Positions 15,562-22,968 of a DNA stretch of 64,000 nt are shown here, piece by piece. The stretch is taken from assembly GCF_024808255.1 (NCBI RefSeq), contig NZ_JANTYS010000002.1:124001-188000 (forward strand). The letters run 5' to 3'. Every line of letters starts with the position of its first letter. Within the stretch, counting starts at the first letter, position 1. A program made the position numbers and the translations under genes. Under the pieces are notes generated by a model. The model searched no databases and was not told the origin of the DNA. It worked only from the letters and a program-made list of their open reading frames with translations. The stretch comes from Mucilaginibacter dorajii (GTDB lineage: Bacteria; Bacteroidota; Bacteroidia; Sphingobacteriales; Sphingobacteriaceae).

Positions 15562-18261
15562 CTACCCTACAAAACTCTTCGCTTTTACCAACACATTATC
15601 CAAACCACTCACATCACTACCACCAGCGGTTGCGAAAAATGGCTGACCGCCGCCGCCGCCTTTTACTTCTTTGGCTAATTCTTTAACGATGTTGCCGGCA
15701 TGCAGGCCTTTTTCTTTTACCAGGTTTTCGGCAATCATTACCGTGATGCTCGGTTTACCGTCAAGATCGGCAACCAAAACCAGGAACAGGTCTGATACGA
15801 TATCTTTTAGCTGATAGGCCAGGTTTTTGATGGCTTCAGCGTTGGGCAGGGCTACTTTTTGGGCAATAAAATTAATGCCGTTGATAGCCTCCGCTTTTTG
15901 AGCCAGTTCATTTTTCAAGCCTGATGATTTCTCCAGGATCGATTTCTCGATCTCTTTTTTAAGCTTATTATTTTCGTCCAATAAGCTTTCAACGCTTTTT
16001 GGCAGGTCTTTAGGGTTTTTAAGCAGGTCTTTCAGTTGGTTTATCAGCAAGCTTTGGTTGGTGATATAAACTTCGGCAGCAACACCGGTGATGGCTTCAA
16101 TCCGGCGGACACCTGCGGCTACGGCGCTTTCGGCAATGATCTTGAAGAAACCAATTTGCCCGGTGGCCTGTACGTGGGTACCACCGCAAAGCTCCTTGCT
16201 AAACTCATCCTCAAAAGTGATCACGCGTACGTATTCGCCGTACTTTTCGCCAAACAGGGCGGTTACACCGCTGGTGATGGCCTCGGCATACAGTACGCTG
16301 CGTTCTTCTTTAAGCGGGATATTTTGACGTACTTTTTGGTTTACGATGGCCTCGATCTGCGCCAGCTCCTCATCAGTAACTTTGGCGAAGTGCGAAAAAT
16401 CGAACCTTAAATACTGGTCGTTAACTAACGAACCTTTTTGATTTACGTGCGTGCCCAATACCTGTTTCATAGCGGCATGCAGCAAGTGCGTGGCCGAGTG
16501 GTTGGCATTAGTTTGACCGCGCAAAGCAGGGTCGACGATGGCGGTTAAAGCATCCTCAATATCTTCGGGCAGATTATCTACAAAGTGAACGGTTAGTCCA
16601 TTTTCTTTTTTAGTATCAGTAACTAAAATGATGGTGCCATCCGGGAAAACCAATTCGCCCTTATCCCCTACCTGGCCACCGCTTTCGGCATAGAAAGGTG
16701 TTTTATCCAATACAATCTGGTATTGCTCTTTACCTTTAGCCGTTACCTTGCGGTATTTTACCACGTGGGCAATAGTTTCGGTTTCATCGTAGCCGGTGAA
16801 GATGGAAGTTTCATCGTCTTTTAGGATGATCCAATCTTGTGTATCGATTGTACCGGCTGCACGGGAGCGAGTTTTTTGTTCTTGCAGAGCAAGCTCATAT
16901 CCTTCAATATCAACAGAAAAACCTAACTCACGCGCCATCAATTCGGTTAAATCAATTGGAAAACCATATGTGTCAGATAATTCAAATGCAAAAGCACCAT
17001 TTATTTTATTTGGTTCAAAGCTCTCATAAAAGCCAGTTGCCTTCTGCCCCGCTTCTAAATGAGTAAGCAATTTTATACGCTCATTAAATCTCGCAATCCC
17101 GTTACCAAGGGTTCTTAAAAAAGCTGTTTCCTCTTCTAAAATCACCTTCTGCACAAAGTCTTTTTGACTATACAAATTATCAAACACCCCCTTAAATTGT
17201 TCTGCTAAAACTGGAACTAAGGTATTCAAAAACGGATCTCTAAATCCTAAATATTGATATTGATACCTTACAGCCCTACGCAAAATGCGACGTATGACAT
17301 ATCCAGCTTTATTATTTGAAGGTAATTGTCCATCGGCTATAGCGAAACTAATGGCGCGGATATGATCAGCAATCACACGCATTGCAACGTCACTATCTTC
17401 GTCAACCTCAACCTTATCTTTAGATTCTACCCATATTGCGGGATATGGTGTTCTCGCTTTTTCAGCAATAAATTGAATTAAAGGCTGAAAAACATCTGTA
17501 TCATAGTTGGATGTTTTGCCTTGTAGCACGCGTACCAAACGCTCAAAGCCCATCCCTGTATCCACGTGTTTGGCAGGCAATGACTGTAACGCGCCGCCCT
17601 TTAAGCGGTTAAACTGCATAAATACGTTGTTCCAGATCTCTATCACCTGGTCGTGATCGGCGTTTACCAGCGTAGCACCGCTAACTTCGGCACGCTCGCT
17701 ATCCGGGCGACTGTCATAATGAATTTCCGAACACGGTCCGCAGGGGCCGGTTTCGCCCATTTCCCAAAAGTTATCTTTTTTGTTGCCGGGGAGTATGTGC
17801 GCTTCGTCAACATACTGTTTCCACAGGTTGTAAGTTTCGGTATCTTTTTCAAGGCCGTCCTTTTCGTCGCCTTCAAAATAGGTAACGTACAGGCGGTCTT
17901 TGGGTAGTTTGTAAACTTCGGTTAACAGTTCCCAGCTCCAGGCAATGGCTTCTTTTTTAAAGTAATCGCCAAAGCTCCAGTTGCCCAGCATTTCAAACAT
18001 GGTGTGGTGGTAGGTATCAATACCCACCTCTTCCAGGTCGTTATGTTTACCACTTACGCGCAAGCAGCGTTGGGTATCTGCCACGCGTGTTGCTTTTGCA
18101 GGTGCTTCGCCCAAAAATATATCTTTAAACTGGTTCATCCCCGCGTTAGTGAACATCAGGGTTGGGTCGTTTTTAATAACAATTGGTGCCGAAGGAACGA
18201 TGGTATGTCCCTTTGAAACAAAAAAATCAAGAAAAGCCTGGCGTATTTCAGTAGCTGTCAT
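15562..18261 (-). CDS. alaS: Alanyl-tRNA synthetase
   Basis: 899 residues, slightly longer than the usual 870-880. The class II catalytic core opens EIRQAFLDFFVSKGHT and continues with NAGMNQFKDIFLG and the FEMLGNWSFGDYFKKEA block. The editing domain shows the zinc ligands HSATHLLHAAMKQVLG and ELCGGTHVQATGQIG. A C-terminal DHHA1-type domain ends with GGGGGQPFFATAGG. It charges tRNA(Ala) and clears mis-charged Ser and Gly. The stretch around 16790-17540 looks more AT-rich than either end of the gene. Two small genes follow at 8 bp and could be read from the same transcript. Confidence 0.97.
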   Translation of the reverse strand: MTATEIRQAFLDFFVSKGHTIVPSAPIVIKNDPTLMFTNAGMNQFKDIFLGEAPAKATRVADTQRCLRVSGKHNDLEEVGIDTYHHTMFEMLGNWSFGDYFKKEAIAWSWELLTEVYKLPKDRLYVTYFEGDEKDGLEKDTETYNLWKQYVDEAHILPGNKKDNFWEMGETGPCGPCSEIHYDSRPDSERAEVSGATLVNADHDQVIEIWNNVFMQFNRLKGGALQSLPAKHVDTGMGFERLVRVLQGKTSNYDTDVFQPLIQFIAEKARTPYPAIWVESKDKVEVDEDSDVAMRVIADHIRAISFAIADGQLPSNNKAGYVIRRILRRAVRYQYQYLGFRDPFLNTLVPVLAEQFKGVFDNLYSQKDFVQKVILEEETAFLRTLGNGIARFNERIKLLTHLEAGQKATGFYESFEPNKINGAFAFELSDTYGFPIDLTELMARELGFSVDIEGYELALQEQKTRSRAAGTIDTQDWIILKDDETSIFTGYDETETIAHVVKYRKVTAKGKEQYQIVLDKTPFYAESGGQVGDKGELVFPDGTIILVTDTKKENGLTVHFVDNLPEDIEDALTAIVDPALRGQTNANHSATHLLHAAMKQVLGTHVNQKGSLVNDQYLRFDFSHFAKVTDEELAQIEAIVNQKVRQNIPLKEERSVLYAEAITSGVTALFGEKYGEYVRVITFEDEFSKELCGGTHVQATGQIGFFKIIAESAVAAGVRRIEAITGVAAEVYITNQSLLINQLKDLLKNPKDLPKSVESLLDENNKLKKEIEKSILEKSSGLKNELAQKAEAINGINFIAQKVALPNAEAIKNLAYQLKDIVSDLFLVLVADLDGKPSITVMIAENLVKEKGLHAGNIVKELAKEVKGGGGGQPFFATAGGSDVSGLDNVLVKAKSFVG

Positions 18262-18266
18262 GGGTG

Positions 18267-18274
18267 CAAATGTA
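18267..18274 (-). promoter_or_regulatory. Possible -7 box of alaS
   Basis: On the minus strand TACATTTG fits TAnnTTTG but ends only 5 bp before the ATG, so transcription from it would give a nearly leaderless mRNA. The motif may be fortuitous. Confidence 0.3.
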
Positions 18275-18281
18275 ATTATTA

Positions 18282-18365
18282 GTCGGAAAGTCAGGAAGTC
18301 GGAAAGTTAGAAAAATTGGAGGGAAAGTCGGGAAGTCCGAAAAGTCCGGAAGTTTGAAAGTTGGG
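18282..18365. repeat. GGAAAGTC / GGAAGTC simple repeat
   Basis: Units like CGGAAAGTCAGGAAGT are repeated imperfectly across about 80 bp upstream of alaS. The tract is purine-rich on the plus strand and has no coding sense. Confidence 0.6.
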
Positions 18366-18388
18366 GAGGGGGCGTTTTCATATCGCTT

Positions 18389-18711
18389 TTTTTGTCTGAA
18401 CCGGGATTTATAGGATTAAGGGATTGACAGGATTTAGCCCCTTGTTGGTGTTGTCACCAACAAGCCAGGGATCGTCGAGCAGAAGATAGTATCGCCCCTT
18501 GTTGGTGTTGTCACCAACAAGCCAAAGATCGTCGAGAGGAAGATAGTGCTACGTAAGCACCAAAGCCTTTTTACATGCCGAAATTTGTTGGTGACAACAC
18601 CAACAAAGCGCTGTGACAACGCCAATAAAGCCCTGTGACCACACAAACAAAGCTCAAGATCAAAATCTTGTTAATTCCGACGAATCTGTTTAATCCCGGT
18701 TCAGACAAAAA
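18389..18711. repeat. 323-bp element with 20-bp perfect inverted ends
   Basis: TTTTTGTCTGAACCGGGATT at 18389-18408 is the exact reverse complement of 18692-18711. Inside are three TTGTTGGTG hairpins. The 20-bp ends and the lack of any gene inside make this look like a non-autonomous mobile or fold-back element. Related arms occur at 13807, 19217-19364 and about 29885-29945. Confidence 0.75.
18438..18607. repeat. Tandem 57-bp repeat of TTGTTGGTG hairpins
   Basis: Two direct copies of a 57-bp unit start at 18438 and 18495. Each contains CTTGTTGGTG-TTGT-CACCAACAAG, a perfect 10-bp stem with a 4-nt loop (18441-18464 and 18498-18521). A third hairpin, TTTGTTGGTG-ACAA-CACCAACAAA, lies at 18584-18607. 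Degenerate GTGACAAC/CCAATAAAG remnants follow to about 18650. Confidence 0.75.
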
Positions 18712-18727
18712 GTTCCGAATTACTCCC

Positions 18728-18735
18728 TATTTTTG
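18728..18735 (+). promoter_or_regulatory. -7 box of the small lipoprotein gene
   Basis: TATTTTTG matches TAnnTTTG and lies 13 bp before the ATG at 18749, giving a very short leader. The upstream region is the repeat arm, so no clear -33 box is present. Confidence 0.45.
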
Positions 18736-18748
18736 CCAAAAATAAAAT

Positions 18749-19189
18749 ATGACCTTAAAATACCTGCCTCTTATCATCATTACGGCGTTAACATTATCAA
18801 TAACCTCCTGCACAACTTATTATATTCCTATTGATAGTTTTAAACAACAGTTACCAAGTTTAGAAAAATCGGCACCATTAAGAAAAGTTACAGCAGTGGA
18901 TCCTTACGGTGCTAAGTCAACTTACAGCATCTATCCTATCGACTCGGTAAGATGTGTAGACAAGAATGGAAAATGGTTTTTATTAAAAAACAGCCCCGCA
19001 TTAGAAATACGCTTTACGGATATTAACAACAAAAGAACCACTTTTTACTTTGATCACGTTTATGTAATACGGGATTCTATTACCGGTTTGCAATCGCACA
19101 TTCTTGGATTTAAAAAAACAATTCCATTAAACACCGTAAAAACCATTGAAATACAGGATGGAGGAAAAAGGTTTAAGTACGTGGATTAG
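18749..19189 (+). CDS. Small lipoprotein of unknown function
   Basis: 146 residues, unrecognised. A lipoprotein signal with lipobox SITSC puts the acylated cysteine at residue 21. The mature part alternates predicted beta strands and includes PLRKVTAVDPYGAKSTYSIYPID, KNGKWFLLKNSPALEIRFTD and KTIPLNTVKTIEIQDGGKRF. It has no recognised catalytic motif. The gene stands alone between two TCTGAACC-type repeat elements (18389-18711 and 19217-19364), which frame it on both sides. It uses an AT-rich codon set like much of the surrounding spacer. Confidence 0.75.
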   Translation: MTLKYLPLIIITALTLSITSCTTYYIPIDSFKQQLPSLEKSAPLRKVTAVDPYGAKSTYSIYPIDSVRCVDKNGKWFLLKNSPALEIRFTDINNKRTTFYFDHVYVIRDSITGLQSHILGFKKTIPLNTVKTIEIQDGGKRFKYVD

Positions 19190-19216
19190 ATTAAGAGGAT
19201 AAAACCGGCGGAAGGC

Positions 19217-19364
19217 TTTGTCTGAACCGGGATTTATGAGATTATCAGGATTTTTGACCTGTACAAATCAAAATCCTGTAAATCTGATAAATCCGTTTAA
19301 CGGCGAGGCCTTCTTGAACGCCTTAAAAATCAATTAAAAGGTGAAAAATCCAGGTTCAGACAAA
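19217..19364. repeat. 148-bp TCTGAACC inverted-repeat element
   Basis: TTTGTCTGAACCGGGATT at 19217 faces AATCCAGGTTCAGACAAA ending at 19364, with 17 of 18 positions matching. An inner pair, ATTATCAGGATTTTTGA and TCAAAATCCTGTAAATCT, is also inverted. The right arm runs into the 5' end of the longest MerR reading frame. Confidence 0.7.
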
Positions 19365-19404
19365 AAATCCGAAATCGAAAATCCCAAATCCGAAATCAAA
19401 AAGA

Positions 19405-19412
19405 TATCTTTG
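19405..19412 (+). promoter_or_regulatory. TAnnTTTG-like box just upstream of the MerR gene
   Basis: TATCTTTG fits the -7 consensus and lies 3 bp before the ATG at 19416. If used, the mRNA would be leaderless or start at a later codon such as 19446. Its position supports the short MerR start over the long one. Confidence 0.35.
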
Positions 19413-19415
19413 CAT

Positions 19416-19751
19416 ATGCCTTATAAAGACCGCGAAATAAGCAAGATGTATTATACTATGGGCGAGGTATCGGCCATGTTTGATGTGAATCAATCGCTTA
19501 TCCGTTTTTATGAAAAAGAGTTTGATGTGCTACAGCCTAAAAAGAATAAAAAAGGCAACCGCTATTTTACGCCCGAGGATATTGAAAATTTCAAGATCAT
19601 TTTTCACCTCATCCGCGATAAAGGTTACACCCTTAATGGCGCTAAAGACCACCTTAAAACCAATATGGCCGATACCCGCGAAAACCAGCGCGTGATCGAT
19701 TCGCTCGAAAACATTAAAAAATTCCTGTTAGAAGTACGCGATCAGTTGTAG
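19416..19751 (+). CDS. MerR family transcriptional regulator
   Basis: 111 residues from the ATG at 19416 (MPYKDREISKMYYTMGEV). A frame open from 19341 adds 25 residues, but those bases are repeat arm plus AAATCCGAAATC low-complexity sequence, so I reject that start. The N-terminal winged helix contains YYTMGEVSAMFDVNQSLIRFYEKEF and the wing KGNRYFTPEDIENFK. The C-terminal part is a dimerisation helix (DTRENQRVIDSLENIKKFLLEV). MerR proteins bind spaced promoters as dimers. No cysteines are present for metal sensing, so the inducer is unknown and probably not a metal. Confidence 0.88.
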   Translation: MPYKDREISKMYYTMGEVSAMFDVNQSLIRFYEKEFDVLQPKKNKKGNRYFTPEDIENFKIIFHLIRDKGYTLNGAKDHLKTNMADTRENQRVIDSLENIKKFLLEVRDQL

Positions 19752-19780
19752 TGTGTACACATCTTTGTAAAAAGAGAAAT

Positions 19781-19920
19781 GTCATTTCGATAGAGCGAAG
19801 GAGGGGCATAAGCGGGGTGCGAAAGAGAAATCTTATACAAGCGAGAAGCAAACATGGCCTGTCGTATAAGATTTCTCCTCACCTCCGGCGCACAATCCCC
19901 ACCGGTTCGTTCGACAAGGT
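19781..19920. repeat. 142-bp inverted-repeat family, copy 3 (inverted)
   Basis: The left arm GTCATTTCGATAGAGCGAAG matches the right arm of copies 1 and 2 read backwards, so this copy is inverted. Its right end has decayed to TTCGTTCGACAAGG. It occupies most of the gap between the MerR gene and comEC; the remainder (19921-20074) shows no clear site. Confidence 0.8.
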
Positions 19921-20074
19921 TTTTATTTAGCGATCCGGTTCTTAAAGATGGATCTCCTCAGTAGCCCCAAGGAAGGAATCGCACTTACCCCGGCTCTTAG
20001 TTTATTTCAAAAGCGATTTTCCTGGTTGTAGGTATCCGCCTAAAACATATCTTTATTGCTTTCTATCAAAATAA

Positions 20075-22177
20075 ATGATCGCGAACCATAAAGGCGAGAT
20101 CCCTTTTGTTGTATTGCTGCTTCCCTTTTTGCTGGGGATCTCTGTAGGTATCGGCTTTATTGCTGCCGCGTACCTTCCTTTGCTTTGGGGCGTTTTCGGG
20201 GCGTTTGCTATCACCTTTATCATACTCAACTTTACCTACCAGCGCTTGGGCATCTACAAAAAACGCTGGCTGGGCGGGTTGCTCATGACCTTTACGCTGT
20301 TTACAGCCGGTATTATCATCGCCATCAATTATAACGAGCTTAACCAACCCTATCATTTTTCCAAATCGCAGGCGCAATACCTTACGGTAACCATCAATAA
20401 CGAGCCACAGCTAAAAAACGGATTGATCAGATTTACAGCATCAGTTCGGCAAAACGTTAACAACAAACAGCCCACTTCCGTTAGCGGCAACCTGCTGGTT
20501 ACTATTAAAGATAGCGCGGCCTTTGTTCTTCAATATGGCGATGAGTTGCTCATCCCGGCTAAATATGATGCAATAGATCCTCCGTTTAATCCCGGCGAGT
20601 TTAATTACAAAAAATACCTGGCACACCAGAACATCCATTACCAGGCTTTTTTATATCCGGGCATGTATAGGGTTTTACGGCATGATAGCGACAACCCGTT
20701 CATCGCTTTTTCCCTGCGGTTAAGGCAGCAAATGGTCGTTAGGTTTAAACAACACATGCATGATCCCGGTGCCATCGCGGTAGCATCAACCCTTATTTTG
20801 GGTTATAAGGCCGATTTAAGTAACGATATTTTACAGGCCTATTCTAAAACGGGCACCATTCATGTATTGTCTGTTTCGGGCGCGCATGTGGCTATTATTT
20901 ACGTGTTGCTGCAATGGATGCTGGGCTTTTTAAACCGTTATAAATACGGCAGGGTTATTAAAGCGGCAATCATTATTACGCTTATTTGGTATTATGCCAT
21001 ACTCAGTGGCTTTTCGCCGGCGGTTTGCCGGGCGGCGGCGATGATCAGTATGGTTATCATCGGCAAAACCTACGCCCGGCACATCAATATGCTTAACCTG
21101 CTGGCGCTTTCGGCGTTTTTACTGTTGCTGTATAACCCGTTTTTCATCACCGATGTAGGCTTTCAACTCTCCTACCTCGCCGTTGCAGGGTTAATCATTT
21201 TGCAGCCCGTAGTTTATAAATGGCTGCAATTTAAAAACAAATGGGCCGATAAACTTTGGGCAGCCTGCTCGGTATCTATAGCGGCGCAGGTAATTACTTT
21301 TCCTTTAAGTGCCTGGTATTTTCACCAGTTCCCGGTTTACTTTTTGCTGAGTAACCTGCTTATCATTATTCCTACAGCTATTATTATGTACAGCGGCATA
21401 GCCTACCTGGCACTTTCATGGGTGCCGATGCTGTCAACCATGCTGGCCTGGGTATTGGAGCAAACTATCCTCTTCATGAACCGGGCACTGGCCTTTATTG
21501 AACATGCGCCGTTTGCAGGTATCAATAAAATCTGGCTTAGCATGCCTGAATACCTGTTGCTTTATGTGATCATCATTGCCCTGTTTTACTTTTTATACGA
21601 TAAAAAGAAATGGCTCATTTATCTGTTTATGACGAGTTTGCTTTTGCTCTGCACCAGCATCAGCCTGAAAAGATACCGGCAGGGAGCCAACAGCGCCATT
21701 ACCTTTTTAAACCTGCGTAAAAACACCGGCATCGTATTCAAAAACGGCAGTACCGCTGTAGTATTAACCAATCTTGCCGATACCGATCGCAATTACAGCT
21801 ACTCGGTACAGCCATACCTGGATAGTACGCAAGTATCGCAGGTAAAACACATCGATCCAAATCAAAATATCGCCTTACCTTTTTTGAAAAAACAAGGTGC
21901 TTTAATACAGTTTTTTGATAAAAGGATAGTTATATTTGATAAGCAATTACAGAACCAGCCGCTACCCAACATCATAAAAACCGACTATCTTTATATTACC
22001 GGTAACCCGCATACAAGCCTGCAGGTTATTAATAAAAGCTATGACTATCAAACGCTTGTAATTGACGGCAGCAACAGCAGGCAAACCATAGCGAGGTTTG
22101 AGGCCGAAGCCCAGGGCATGCGTATAAATTATAAAATATTAAAACGTAACATTTCCCTTACAAGAGTATCTAATTAG
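20075..22177 (+). CDS. comEC: ComEC/Rec2-family DNA-uptake channel protein
   Basis: 700 residues. The N-terminus has several membrane helices, then a soluble DUF4131-type domain (about 95-195) with EPQLKNGLIRFTASV and NPGEFNYKKYLAHQ. The competence domain follows with the hallmark VLSVSGAHVAIIYVLLQW, FSPAVCRAAAMISMV and FQLSYLAVAGLIILQPVVY. The last ~165 residues after the membrane part are soluble but show no metallo-beta-lactamase metal motif, as in many Bacteroidota homologues. ComEC forms the inner-membrane channel for single-stranded DNA. No other com genes are adjacent. Confidence 0.9.
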   Translation: MIANHKGEIPFVVLLLPFLLGISVGIGFIAAAYLPLLWGVFGAFAITFIILNFTYQRLGIYKKRWLGGLLMTFTLFTAGIIIAINYNELNQPYHFSKSQAQYLTVTINNEPQLKNGLIRFTASVRQNVNNKQPTSVSGNLLVTIKDSAAFVLQYGDELLIPAKYDAIDPPFNPGEFNYKKYLAHQNIHYQAFLYPGMYRVLRHDSDNPFIAFSLRLRQQMVVRFKQHMHDPGAIAVASTLILGYKADLSNDILQAYSKTGTIHVLSVSGAHVAIIYVLLQWMLGFLNRYKYGRVIKAAIIITLIWYYAILSGFSPAVCRAAAMISMVIIGKTYARHINMLNLLALSAFLLLLYNPFFITDVGFQLSYLAVAGLIILQPVVYKWLQFKNKWADKLWAACSVSIAAQVITFPLSAWYFHQFPVYFLLSNLLIIIPTAIIMYSGIAYLALSWVPMLSTMLAWVLEQTILFMNRALAFIEHAPFAGINKIWLSMPEYLLLYVIIIALFYFLYDKKKWLIYLFMTSLLLLCTSISLKRYRQGANSAITFLNLRKNTGIVFKNGSTAVVLTNLADTDRNYSYSVQPYLDSTQVSQVKHIDPNQNIALPFLKKQGALIQFFDKRIVIFDKQLQNQPLPNIIKTDYLYITGNPHTSLQVINKSYDYQTLVIDGSNSRQTIARFEAEAQGMRINYKILKRNISLTRVSN

Positions 22178-22251
22178 CAACATTAAACTAACAACCAATA
22201 AACTTGTCTGTAAATTAAAAAACAAGTAATTTGGTATAACAAATTAAAACT

Positions 22252-22899
22252 ATGAGCATTAAATTATTCAATGTTGCCCTGGGTTTAGCCCTTACTGCAA
22301 CCACACTAAGCGCGAGCGCACAAAAAAAGTATAGCGAAGGCGTTGTAGATTTTACTACCAGCATGATGGGTCAGCAAATAAACGCGAAAAGCTATTTCAG
22401 GGCCGATTCAAATGCCTTTGCTTTTTCGAACGGACCGGCCAATATCAAAATTTTAACTAACGCGGCCGCTACATCAATGGTTATTTTGGTTGATGTACCT
22501 GTTGCCAACATTAAAAAAGCAGCAGTTGCAAGTCCGGATGATATTGACCAGGCAACAGCGGCTTTGCCAACACTTACGTTTGCGCCAGGCACTGAAACTA
22601 AAGTGATCAATGGCTTTAACTGCAAAAAAGTAGTTGCTACTGATACCAAAACCAAAAAAACTTACGATATCTGGGTAACCAATGATATTGAGATCCCTTT
22701 GGCTGGTATAGCTAAATACTACCAGGGTATTGGCGGTTTCCCGGTACAGTACACTTCATTTGCACAAGGCCAGTCAACCGAGGTTACTGTTAAAGCTGTA
22801 ACCGAGCAAAAAGTACCTGCGGGCACCTTCGGCATCCCATCTGATTTTGAAAAGATCACCATGGATGATTTGAAGGCTATGCGCGGCGGCGGCAGATAA
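22252..22899 (+). CDS. Secreted protein of GLPGLI/DUF4412-like type
   Basis: 215 residues. A signal peptide ends at SASAQ (about residue 24). The mature part is beta-rich: KYSEGVVDFTTSMMGQQINAKSYFRAD, then FNCKKVVATDTKTKKTYDIWVTNDIEIP, then a C-terminus ending MRGGGR. The pattern of an N-terminal strand pair followed by an xNGFxCKK turn and a W-T/V-x strand is common to periplasmic GLPGLI and DUF4412 proteins of Bacteroidota, whose function is unknown. It stands between comEC and the LTA-synthase-like gene with about 70-bp gaps on either side, so co-transcription with them is possible. Confidence 0.75.
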   Translation: MSIKLFNVALGLALTATTLSASAQKKYSEGVVDFTTSMMGQQINAKSYFRADSNAFAFSNGPANIKILTNAAATSMVILVDVPVANIKKAAVASPDDIDQATAALPTLTFAPGTETKVINGFNCKKVVATDTKTKKTYDIWVTNDIEIPLAGIAKYYQGIGGFPVQYTSFAQGQSTEVTVKAVTEQKVPAGTFGIPSDFEKITMDDLKAMRGGGR

Positions 22900-22968
22900 G
22901 CCCCTTCATTAACAATTCAATAAAGGTTTCTTAACATTGGGGTTAAAGTATTATTTTTACCACCCCTT

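Noticed and set aside
18438..18607. Tandem repeat as a CRISPR array
   Set aside because: Only two direct units, no unique spacers of constant length and no cas genes; the units are self-complementary hairpins.
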